The position numbers and the translations under genes are program-made. The notes under the pieces are model-generated. The model made no database searches. It had not been told where the DNA came from and saw only the letters and a list, made by a program, of their open reading frames with translations. This document shows positions 26,427 to 32,426 of a DNA stretch of 32,426 nt, in pieces; position 1 is the first letter of the stretch; every line of letters begins with the position of its first letter. The stretch is from an uncultured Flavobacteriales bacterium (GTDB lineage: Bacteria > Bacteroidota > Bacteroidia > Flavobacteriales > Flavobacteriaceae): positions 1 through 32,426 of the forward strand of contig CAJWCT010000008.1 of assembly GCA_913031385.1 (NCBI GenBank). Direction: 5' to 3'.

Positions 26427-26906
26427 TTATTCTGTTGATACAAATATCGGCAAAGAAAATTTTACATTAACCTGCTGTCCTCTTTTAATTGCTGGAAAAA
26501 TTCTTGGTAATTTTTCTATACTACTCTTAAATGATAAATCTATAAGACCTCCTAATTCAATTATATCCTCATCAAGAATTAATTCATCAAAATCAATTTC
26601 ACCATCTTTTGAAATAGTAAAATTTAACATTACAGTATCCTGAATGATTCTATTAACAATTTTTGCATTACTAATCAAATCAGAAGAAATTTGATTACTA
26701 AGGGTAGAAATAAAACATTCTTTTTTTTGTGATAAAGTTAATAAAGAATCACAAGTAGTAAATGATGGATATTCGTCAACATCTGACCAATTAAACATCT
26801 TCCACTCTTCATCTAAAATCTCATCTACACTTATTTTTTTATTAATATTCAATTCACATGAAAAGAAAAAAAAGAAAAAAAAGAAAAAAAGAATATATTT
26901 CATCAT
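26427..26906 (-). CDS. Small lipoprotein with TonB C-terminal-like domain
   Basis: The 159-residue product has a short lipoprotein signal made almost wholly of phenylalanine (nine in a row) before Ser16-Cys17. The C-terminal half resembles the TonB C-terminal fold: VMLNFTISKDGEIDF, then SSIEKLPRIFPAIKRGQ, then QVNVKFSLPIFV. These match the usual V-x-F-x-V-x-x-D-G and final-strand pattern. Four residues in between keep two Cys (TTCDSLLTLSQKKECF) that might pair. I do not recognise a named family or know the function. The signal sequence is encoded by A/T runs that could slip. Confidence 0.7.
   Translation of the reverse strand: MMKYILFFFFFFFFFSCELNINKKISVDEILDEEWKMFNWSDVDEYPSFTTCDSLLTLSQKKECFISTLSNQISSDLISNAKIVNRIIQDTVMLNFTISKDGEIDFDELILDEDIIELGGLIDLSFKSSIEKLPRIFPAIKRGQQVNVKFSLPIFVSTE
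26866..26890. repeat. Homopolymer tract in the lipoprotein signal sequence
   Basis: The plus strand has runs of 8, 8 and 7 A separated by single G (26866-26873, 26875-26882, 26884-26890). They encode the poly-Phe stretch near the start of the lipoprotein gene. Gain or loss of one base would shift frame within the first 15 codons. Confidence 0.9.
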
Positions 26907-26963
26907 GTGTAATATATAATAATTTAATTTAATAAATTTAATAGATTTTAACGAATTATATCA

Positions 26964-27452
26964 ATGGATCTTTTGCTAATTATAATATCTGCAGTGCTAA
27001 TTATTTTAGGCATTATAGGAAGCTTCATGCCAATATTACCGGGACCATTAACATCATGGTTTGGTTTATTTATTGTTAATTTAATTTCTTCAGTTGAGAT
27101 AGATAACACATTATTAATTATAACATTTATTATAGCTGCAACTATTTTTATTCTTGATAGTCTAATTCCAATATATGGATCAAAATATTTTGGAGCTACT
27201 AAGTATGGAATTATAGGAGCATCAATTGGTCTTGTAATTGGTATAATAACACCTATCCCTTTTGGAATTTTAATTGGTCCAATTCTGGGAGCATTAATTG
27301 GTGAATTATTATTTAATAACGATTTAAGAAAATCTATTAAATCCTCTATTGGGGTTTTAATTGGATTTGTGGCTTCTAGTCTTATAAAGTTTGTTATCAG
27401 TATTGTATATCTTATGATATATTTAGTACAATTATGGGAATATATACAATAA
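26964..27452 (+). CDS. DUF456 family small membrane protein
   Basis: The 162-residue product is hydrophobic with about four helices. It has the DUF456 signature GIIGSFMPILPGPLTSWFGL near the N-terminus and glycine-rich helices GIIGASIGLVIGIITPIPFG and GPILGALIGELLF in the middle. The glycine zipper-like spacing is typical of the family. Function is unknown. It is divergent from the lipoprotein gene with 57 bp between, and convergent with the SDR gene. Confidence 0.85.
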   Translation: MDLLLIIISAVLIILGIIGSFMPILPGPLTSWFGLFIVNLISSVEIDNTLLIITFIIAATIFILDSLIPIYGSKYFGATKYGIIGASIGLVIGIITPIPFGILIGPILGALIGELLFNNDLRKSIKSSIGVLIGFVASSLIKFVISIVYLMIYLVQLWEYIQ

Positions 27453-27510
27453 TTATAAAAAAATTTAGAATATTATTAGATGCGAGATAAAAATAATTAG
27501 GCTCTAAAAT

Positions 27511-27539
27511 AAAAAAGCTCTCCTAATAGGAAAGCTCTT
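27511..27539 (-). terminator. Rho-independent terminator of the SDR gene
   Basis: On the minus strand AGAGCTTTCC pairs with GGAGAGCTTT around a TATTA loop, with two G-U pairs, followed by a T-rich tail (TTTTTTATTTT). On the plus strand the same stem has mismatches, so it mainly serves the minus-strand gene that ends at 27612. It is the main content of the 159-bp gap 27453-27611. Confidence 0.8.
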
Positions 27540-27611
27540 CATTGGTTTTAAGAAAACTCATATTTACTAAAATATAAGTTATCAACACACCGCAAATATA
27601 GTTAATTTATT

Positions 27612-28616
27612 TTATAATACTTTTAAGTCACGTAGTTGTTCAGCAGAACCAACAATTGCTTTATCTACGCCTTTTGGGTCCCATTTTAAAATATTCCTAG
27701 CGTTATTAGTGTGCAATACCTCCTTTTCTCCTAATCTTTCCACGGCCATTCTTAAGGAACTTATAAAAATTGACAAGAATTTTATTAACCAGTTTGGAGC
27801 TGTATATCGTGGTACTTTTTTAAACCCATTATTATATAGAATATTAGATATATCAGAAAACCAAACAGTTTTTTCAGAAAGTAAAAATCGTTTACCTACT
27901 GCATTTTTTTCTTTCATTGCTCTAATATGAGCCCAAGCAACATCTTTAACATCTACCACACTAACACTTAATTTAGGATTAAATGGAATTGAACCCGTTA
28001 GCATTTTCTTTATAGCAATTCTATTGGAAATACTCACAGAATCAGACAAAGATGGGCCAACAACTAAAACTGGATTTATTGCACAGACTTCAATTTTTTC
28101 ACTATCATTTAAGTTTTCAATGTATTCCCAAAGAAACATCTCAGCTTTTGTTTTACTAATTTCATAAGGGAATAATTCTTCATTACTTAAGTCAGTCCAA
28201 TCATCATCATTAAACTCACTTTTTCCATTACCATATATTGCAGCAAAAGATGATGTCATAACAAATCTTTTTACCTTATTTTTTACTGCTGCCTTTAAAC
28301 ATCTTTGTAAGCCGCCCAATGCAGGTTTTACCAATTCATCAACATCAACTCTTCCAATAATTACTGGAGATGCAACATGAAGCACGTAATCACAGCCTTG
28401 TATAGCCTCATTCCATCCATTGTCACTTAATAGGTTTAGTTCACAAAATTCAATTTTTCCAGTACAATCAACATGTCTTGACAAACATTTCAATAGGTTG
28501 TCTACCTTATCTAATGATCTTAAAGAAGTCTTAACTAAATAACCTTGTTCAATAAGTTGCTTAATACAGTGCAGTGCAATATATCCTGTACCTCCACTAA
28601 CAAATACTTTTTCCAT
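27612..28616 (-). CDS. NAD(P)-dependent extended SDR, dihydroflavonol reductase-like
   Basis: The 334-residue product begins MEKVFVSGGTGYIALHCIKQL, with the GxxGxxA nucleotide motif. It then has the VLHVASPVI strand and the catalytic FPYEISKTKAE (YxxxK). These are features of extended SDRs of the dihydroflavonol 4-reductase/aldehyde reductase branch. The substrate cannot be told. The ATG at 28616 is chosen. The open frame runs back to 28706, but its extra 30 codons read through a terminator and the tRNA-Asp gene. It is a single gene with its own terminator; I could not find a clear promoter in the short gap after tRNA-Asp. Confidence 0.88.
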   Translation of the reverse strand: MEKVFVSGGTGYIALHCIKQLIEQGYLVKTSLRSLDKVDNLLKCLSRHVDCTGKIEFCELNLLSDNGWNEAIQGCDYVLHVASPVIIGRVDVDELVKPALGGLQRCLKAAVKNKVKRFVMTSSFAAIYGNGKSEFNDDDWTDLSNEELFPYEISKTKAEMFLWEYIENLNDSEKIEVCAINPVLVVGPSLSDSVSISNRIAIKKMLTGSIPFNPKLSVSVVDVKDVAWAHIRAMKEKNAVGKRFLLSEKTVWFSDISNILYNNGFKKVPRYTAPNWLIKFLSIFISSLRMAVERLGEKEVLHTNNARNILKWDPKGVDKAIVGSAEQLRDLKVL

Positions 28617-28631
28617 TTGATTTTTAGTATT

Positions 28632-28654
28632 AAAAAACCTCACATCCGCGAGGT
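28632..28654 (-). terminator. Terminator after tRNA-Asp
   Basis: On the minus strand ACCTCGC pairs with GTGAGGT (one G-U) around a GGAT tetraloop, followed by TTTTT. It starts 6 bp after the tRNA 3' end and ends 16 bp before the SDR ATG, so the SDR must be read from read-through or from a very close start site. Confidence 0.8.
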
Positions 28655-28660
28655 CCTTTG

Positions 28661-28734
28661 CGGTCTGGACGGGACTCGAACCCGCGACCCCATGCGTGAC
28701 AGGCATGTATTCTAACCAGCTGAACTACCAGACC
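28661..28734 (-). tRNA. tRNA-Asp (anticodon GUC)
   Basis: On the minus strand the acceptor stem GGTCTGG (from 28734) pairs with CCAGACC (ending 28662), with discriminator G at 28661. The anticodon arm is CATGC / CTGTCAC / GCATG, giving GTC. The T-arm is GCGGG / TTCGAGT / CCCGT with one G-U pair. No CCA is encoded. Confidence 0.97.
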
Positions 28735-28752
28735 GTTTAATAATTGCGAAAG

Positions 28753-28783
28753 CAAATATACATTTGATTTTCAACAACTCAAA
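28753..28783 (-). promoter_or_regulatory. Bacteroidota-type promoter of tRNA-Asp
   Basis: On the minus strand TTTG (28783-28780), a 19-base spacer, and TATATTTG (28760-28753) match the Bacteroidota consensus TTTG-N19-TAnnTTTG exactly. The -7 element ends 18 bp before the tRNA 5' end, leaving room for a short leader. Confidence 0.75.
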
Positions 28784-28839
28784 TCTTTTCTTTTAAATTT
28801 TATATATGGATAATATTAATAAAAAAAGCCTATAAATTA

Positions 28840-28931
28840 ATATTCTGAATCCTAATCTGAATGTACAAAAAACTCTTTATTGTTTATATCCTGAGCCCCA
28901 ATCTGGACATCCAAAACACTCCTTATTGTTT
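28840..28931. repeat. 46-bp tandem duplication at the 3' end of the porP-like gene
   Basis: Two adjacent 46-bp units, 28886-28931 and 28840-28885, agree at about 36 of 46 positions. The first encodes the C-terminal residues (NNKECFGCPDWGSGY). The second starts at the last codons and runs past the stop, out of frame since 46 is not a multiple of 3. Read in its own frame it still gives NNKEFFVHSD then stop. Confidence 0.85.
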
Positions 28932-29866
28932 AAGAAATCATAGGAGATAGAAAATTCTGAAATTCCTCCATCACCACCAATTCTACTTAGATTAAAATCA
29001 TAAGAATATCCAAATTTAAAGCCTTCCCATGCCATTCCAATAACTGGATTTACAGAGGTTATAAAATGACTTTTTTCAGAGGTTTGTATAGGGTTTGTTG
29101 CCGCTGTAAGTCCAACAGAAAATCTGTCAAAAACATATTGGAATCCCAAATCGAACCTATCATATTTCCCTTGCATCATGAAATTTGTAATAAGGAATAT
29201 ACTATTATCATCATTATAATTTAATATTGGTAATTCTAAGGATGCATGAAGGGATACAAATATATCTAATGGAGCATCTCCCTGGCTAACCATTGATACA
29301 TTTGGTCTGTTTAAATGTCTTAATGTTAAACCAACCCAGCTATAATCATTATTAAATAAAAATGAAGCACCAAAATCAAAATATCTCACATTTTCACTTA
29401 ATGCAATTGGATCAAAAGTGTTTGAGCTTATTAAATTTTGATATATGTCTATTTGATCTTCAAAAAGTAGATTATCAAACCCATAATCTTTAAATCCAAA
29501 ACCTACAGATATACTAGGTCTAAAATGCCAATCATAATCGATTTGAACATCATAAGCCCAACTTAAATTTACTTGCTTAAGATTATAATTAGTAACCGTT
29601 TCCTGATGATTAATTAAACTTATTCCTATACCACTATTTAGGTTAGGGTACCAATCATCAAAATAAATGAATTGAGAATTTAAGTTAAAATTAAATCCTG
29701 ACCACTGCTGATTTTTATATAGAAGCCCTGCTTTTGTTGTCTGATAAAAGCCTGAAAAAGAAGGATTGATACTTTCAGGAATCATAAAAGATTGAGTAAA
29801 AGCAACATCTTGAGAAAAACTTCTCGTGCATGTAATCAATATTAATATTAATAAAATTCTTTTCAT
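28877..29866 (-). CDS. PorP/SprF-family outer-membrane protein
   Basis: The 329-residue product has a signal peptide (MKRILLILILITCTRSFSQ) and then a beta-barrel pattern of PorP/SprF type: QDVAFTQSFMIPESINPSFSGF, LYKNQQWSGFNF, GIGISLINHQ and others. In Bacteroidota, proteins of this family are paired with type IX-secreted surface adhesins and help attach them to the cell surface, as SprF does for SprB. It lies 9 bp downstream of such an adhesin gene, which supports that role. A Cys-containing C-terminal tail (ECFGCPDWGSGYKQ) follows the barrel, and its coding sequence is part of a tandem duplication. Confidence 0.92.
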   Translation of the reverse strand: MKRILLILILITCTRSFSQDVAFTQSFMIPESINPSFSGFYQTTKAGLLYKNQQWSGFNFNLNSQFIYFDDWYPNLNSGIGISLINHQETVTNYNLKQVNLSWAYDVQIDYDWHFRPSISVGFGFKDYGFDNLLFEDQIDIYQNLISSNTFDPIALSENVRYFDFGASFLFNNDYSWVGLTLRHLNRPNVSMVSQGDAPLDIFVSLHASLELPILNYNDDNSIFLITNFMMQGKYDRFDLGFQYVFDRFSVGLTAATNPIQTSEKSHFITSVNPVIGMAWEGFKFGYSYDFNLSRIGGDGGISEFSISYDFLNNKECFGCPDWGSGYKQ

Positions 29867-29875
29867 TTTCTTTTT

Positions 29876-32426
29876 TTATCTTAAAAGAGTAAATACTCCC
29901 TGACGATTTATATTCTCCTGATATATTGAAACACCATTAACTACTATTAGATAATTTCCATTTTCTGCTTTTCTTCCTTCTAATGTACCATCCCAACCAA
30001 TTAAGTCAACATTATTTTCATAATAAATAAGAGAGCCAAAAGTATCATATATATACATTTCAATACTGTTTAGACATCCATATACCGGTCTCATAGTATC
30101 ATTCATCCCATCGTTATTTGGTGAGAAGGCAGTTGGAAGTACTATATCATATCCATCTGTTACATCAACCTCTTCTGTATAAACTTCTGAACATCCATAA
30201 GAATATTCAACAGTTTGAGTTATTGTATATGTACCAGGATTCGGATATGTGTATGTCACAGATTCACCCGTTGCAATTGGAGATCCATCTCCAAAATCCC
30301 AGGTAACACTTATATAATCTCCAGAAGATGTATTGGTAAATGTTAATTCATTAAAAATACTAATACCACAATCAATTTGACCACTACTACTTAAATCAAA
30401 GGACGCATCACCAAGCTCATCAAAGTCTACAATTATTTCTGTTTCTACTTGACAACCAAATGAATCTGTTACTAATACAGTATAAGTTCCATTTTCATAA
30501 GCTGTCATAACAGTGTTGTCATCTATACTTACAGAACCACTAGACCAGTTTATTGAATAAGGAGGAACCCCTCCAGAAACTGTTATATCATTAATTTGTG
30601 AAACAAAATTTCCAACACAATTTGGATCTATAGTTGTTTGTAAATCTACTATTAAATCGTCTTGTCTCCATATTGTAAATGTTCCTGATTGAGCAGTACA
30701 ACCTTCGCTATCAGTAACTTCAACTGTATAGTCTCCAGCTGGAACATTGGATAAATCTTCAGTATCAGCGCCATTACTCCATAAGAATGAATAGGATCCT
30801 GAACCACCTGAGACTAATAAATCAACACTACCACTATTGGGATTGTTACAATCAACCGCATCACTTGGCGTACCACTTACAACTATTTCACTTAGAACAG
30901 TAATACTAAATGTTTCTGGGGAACCAATACAAATTATACCATTATTTTCATACGTAGGGGTTACTGTAATTAATGCTCCCTCTGATACTATTGATGGATT
31001 TGTCGCGGTAAAACTAGGTATATCACCAGTTCCACTTGCTGTTAAACCAATTGAAGTATTATCATTTGTCCAATTATATGTCGTAGCTCCATCAGTATTT
31101 GGACTTGTAAATGTAATTATAGAAGATATTTCATTATTACACAATACAAGATCATTAACTGGATCCATTTGCGGTGAAGGATTTACTGTAATTGTAAATG
31201 TATCAGATAATCCACTACAAACCACACCATTATTGTTATAACTAGGCGTTACAGTAATGGTTGCTGTAATAGTTGAATTAGAAGAATTTGTAGCCAAGAA
31301 ACTAGGTATTCCCCCTGAACCACTATCGCCTAAACCAATAGCTGGATTATTATTTGTCCAATCATATGTTGTTGTTCCATCAGTATTAGAAGTTGTAAAT
31401 ATATAAACAGGCGTAAAATCTCCATCACAAGCAACCGTATTCCATGATTGTAAAGGATCAACCTGAGCATCAGGATTTACAGTCATTGTAAATGATTCAG
31501 GTGCACCTACACAAACTACTCCATTGTTTTCATAGGTTGGTGTAATAGTTATTGTTGCTGTTTGAGAAGTATTAGATGTATTAACTACTCCAAAGGCTGG
31601 AATTGATCCACTGCCAGTTCCAGGTAAACCAATTGAAGTATTATCATTTGTCCAGTTATATGTTGTAGTTCCATCAGTATTTGTAGTTGTAAAAATTACC
31701 TCATTGGAAATATCTCCATTACATAACACCTGACTATCTACAGCATTAACTTGAGCGCCAGGATTAACAGTTATTGTAAAGGTTTCAGATGGGCCAGTAC
31801 AAACCACTCCATTATAATTATAATTTGGAGTAACTATTATAGTTGCCGTTTGGGCAGTATCAACAGAATTTATTGCTGAAAAACTTGGAATATTTCCAGT
31901 TCCTCCAGACGATAATCCTATTGATGTATTATCATTTGTCCATGTATATGTAGTTGTACCTTCTGTATTAACAGTTGCAAAAATGACTTCTGCTGATTGA
32001 TCTCCACTACACAATTCCTGGTTAACAATAGCATTAACCTGTCCCATAGGAACAGTAATTGTAAATGTTTCAGCTGTTCCACTACAACTAACCCCGTTAT
32101 TAGTATAAGTTGGTGTTACTGTAACGGTAGCCGTTTGTGTCTGTGTAGATGAATTTGTTAAAGTAAAACTACTTATATTTCCTGTTCCATCAGCTGCCAA
32201 TCCAATTGATGTGTTATTATTGGTCCATGCATAGGTTGTAGCCCCATCAGTATTTTGTGTTGTAAATATTATTTCTCCACTACTTGTAGCATCACAACTT
32301 ATTATGTTATCAATAGCATTAACCTGAGCTGTTGGATTAACAATTATAGTAAATGATTCGCTACTTCCAGTATTGCTATTACCTCCATTCTCAAAAGTAG
32401 GAGTAACAACAATAGTTGCTACTTGA
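29876..32426 (-). CDS. Giant T9SS-type surface adhesin with PKD-like repeats (C-terminal 850 residues; N-terminus off right edge)
   Basis: The frame is open from 29876 to the window end, so the methionine at 32200 is internal. From the right edge come five full and one partial copies of a ~96-residue beta-rich repeat. Each has TTTYxWTNxNTSIGL, GxGxIPSF, ATITVTPTYxNNGVVCxG and ETFTITVNP. Next are SprB-like repeats (DCNNPNSGSVDLLVSGGSGSYSF split by glycines, then AGDYTVEVTDSEGC), and a PKD domain (VTWDFGDGSP, then TYPNPGTYTIT). Last is a gliding-motility-type C-terminal domain (LPTAFSPNNDGMNDTM, then YIYDTFGSLIYY, then GWDGTLEGRKAENGNYLIVV). That domain is the usual type B signal for type IX export. 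The role is probably surface attachment or gliding, with the PorP-like protein downstream as partner. Confidence 0.92.
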   Translation of the reverse strand, partial: QVATIVVTPTFENGGNSNTGSSESFTIIVNPTAQVNAIDNIISCDATSSGEIIFTTQNTDGATTYAWTNNNTSIGLAADGTGNISSFTLTNSSTQTQTATVTVTPTYTNNGVSCSGTAETFTITVPMGQVNAIVNQELCSGDQSAEVIFATVNTEGTTTYTWTNDNTSIGLSSGGTGNIPSFSAINSVDTAQTATIIVTPNYNYNGVVCTGPSETFTITVNPGAQVNAVDSQVLCNGDISNEVIFTTTNTDGTTTYNWTNDNTSIGLPGTGSGSIPAFGVVNTSNTSQTATITITPTYENNGVVCVGAPESFTMTVNPDAQVDPLQSWNTVACDGDFTPVYIFTTSNTDGTTTYDWTNNNPAIGLGDSGSGGIPSFLATNSSNSTITATITVTPSYNNNGVVCSGLSDTFTITVNPSPQMDPVNDLVLCNNEISSIITFTSPNTDGATTYNWTNDNTSIGLTASGTGDIPSFTATNPSIVSEGALITVTPTYENNGIICIGSPETFSITVLSEIVVSGTPSDAVDCNNPNSGSVDLLVSGGSGSYSFLWSNGADTEDLSNVPAGDYTVEVTDSEGCTAQSGTFTIWRQDDLIVDLQTTIDPNCVGNFVSQINDITVSGGVPPYSINWSSGSVSIDDNTVMTAYENGTYTVLVTDSFGCQVETEIIVDFDELGDASFDLSSSGQIDCGISIFNELTFTNTSSGDYISVTWDFGDGSPIATGESVTYTYPNPGTYTITQTVEYSYGCSEVYTEEVDVTDGYDIVLPTAFSPNNDGMNDTMRPVYGCLNSIEMYIYDTFGSLIYYENNVDLIGWDGTLEGRKAENGNYLIVVNGVSIYQENINRQGVFTLLR
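30900..32426 (-). repeat. Tandem ~288-bp coding repeats of the adhesin
   Basis: The units encode the ~96-residue PKD-like domain. Neighbouring copies share long near-identical blocks, for example around the NTSIGL codons at about 31050, 31345, 31635, 31925 and 32210. Unit lengths vary by a few codons. The array continues past the right edge. Confidence 0.88.

Noticed and set aside
28617-28706. N-terminal extension of the SDR frame (30 extra codons)
   Set aside because: It crosses a terminator and the tRNA-Asp gene (MPVTHGVAGSSPVQT is translated tRNA). The Rossmann start MEKVFVSGGTGYIA at 28616 is at the expected place.
30837-31241. 134-codon open frame antisense to the adhesin, and similar open frames elsewhere on the opposite strand of long genes
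   Set aside because: These follow from codon bias of the real gene on the other strand. None shows a recognisable domain or start context.
30900-32426. Regular repeats that might be a CRISPR array
   Set aside because: The ~288-bp units are in-frame coding repeats of a beta-rich domain with diverged copies, not short identical repeats with unique spacers, and no cas gene is near.

Overview
The window is about 70% A+T and carries the usual marks of a marine or host-associated Bacteroidota genome, most likely Flavobacteriia. These marks are a PorP/SprF-type outer-membrane protein beside a giant repeat protein with a gliding/T9SS-type C-terminus, a mevalonate-pathway block, few Shine-Dalgarno sequences, and one clear TTTG-N19-TAnnTTTG promoter in front of a tRNA. 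Genes are tightly packed. No gap exceeds 160 bases, so there is no gene-free stretch over 300 bases. I see no phage, transposase or CRISPR array.

Layout. 1-8838 (mostly minus) is housekeeping: mfd (C-terminus off the left edge), fbp, a GNAT gene (plus), arsC, mgtE, rsmA, serS, ribF, pth. 8884-10647 holds prs and rplY (L25/Ctc with a long repetitive charged tail), closed by a clear terminator. 10769-13869 is an isoprenoid block (UbiA-family prenyltransferase, mevalonate kinase, diphosphomevalonate decarboxylase) bracketed by tRNA-Leu(CAA) and tRNA-Leu(UAG). 13957-24687 is the accessory heart of the window. 24737-28734 returns to hemW, ruvC, a small TonB-like lipoprotein, a DUF456 membrane protein, an extended SDR and tRNA-Asp. 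28877 to the right edge is a porP-like gene and the C-terminal part of a giant T9SS-type adhesin.

The accessory region reads as a locus for the modified amino acids of collagen-like or cell-wall proteins. Six minus-strand genes encode every step of the epimerase route for trans-4-hydroxy-L-proline: 4-hydroxyproline 2-epimerase, FAD-dependent D-hydroxyproline dehydrogenase, a DapA-family deaminase, and alpha-ketoglutarate semialdehyde dehydrogenase. Two companions are a DUF885 metallopeptidase-like lipoprotein and a DUF2855 protein. Facing them tail to tail is a 1013-residue three-part fusion: a hydroxylysine-kinase-like APH domain, an M23/LytM metallopeptidase domain, and an AGXT2L-type PLP phospho-lyase domain. 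If the fusion acts on hydroxylysine, the locus would handle both collagen-specific residues, hydroxyproline and hydroxylysine.

The DUF2855 gene looks like a recent insertion. It sits between two direct repeats of about 76 bp, each carrying both the 3' end of the DUF885 gene and the 5' end of the epimerase gene. This implies that those two genes once overlapped directly. Other points of note are a hemW with no canonical start codon, a 46-bp tandem duplication at the 3' end of porP, and a homopolymeric lipoprotein signal sequence prone to slippage.
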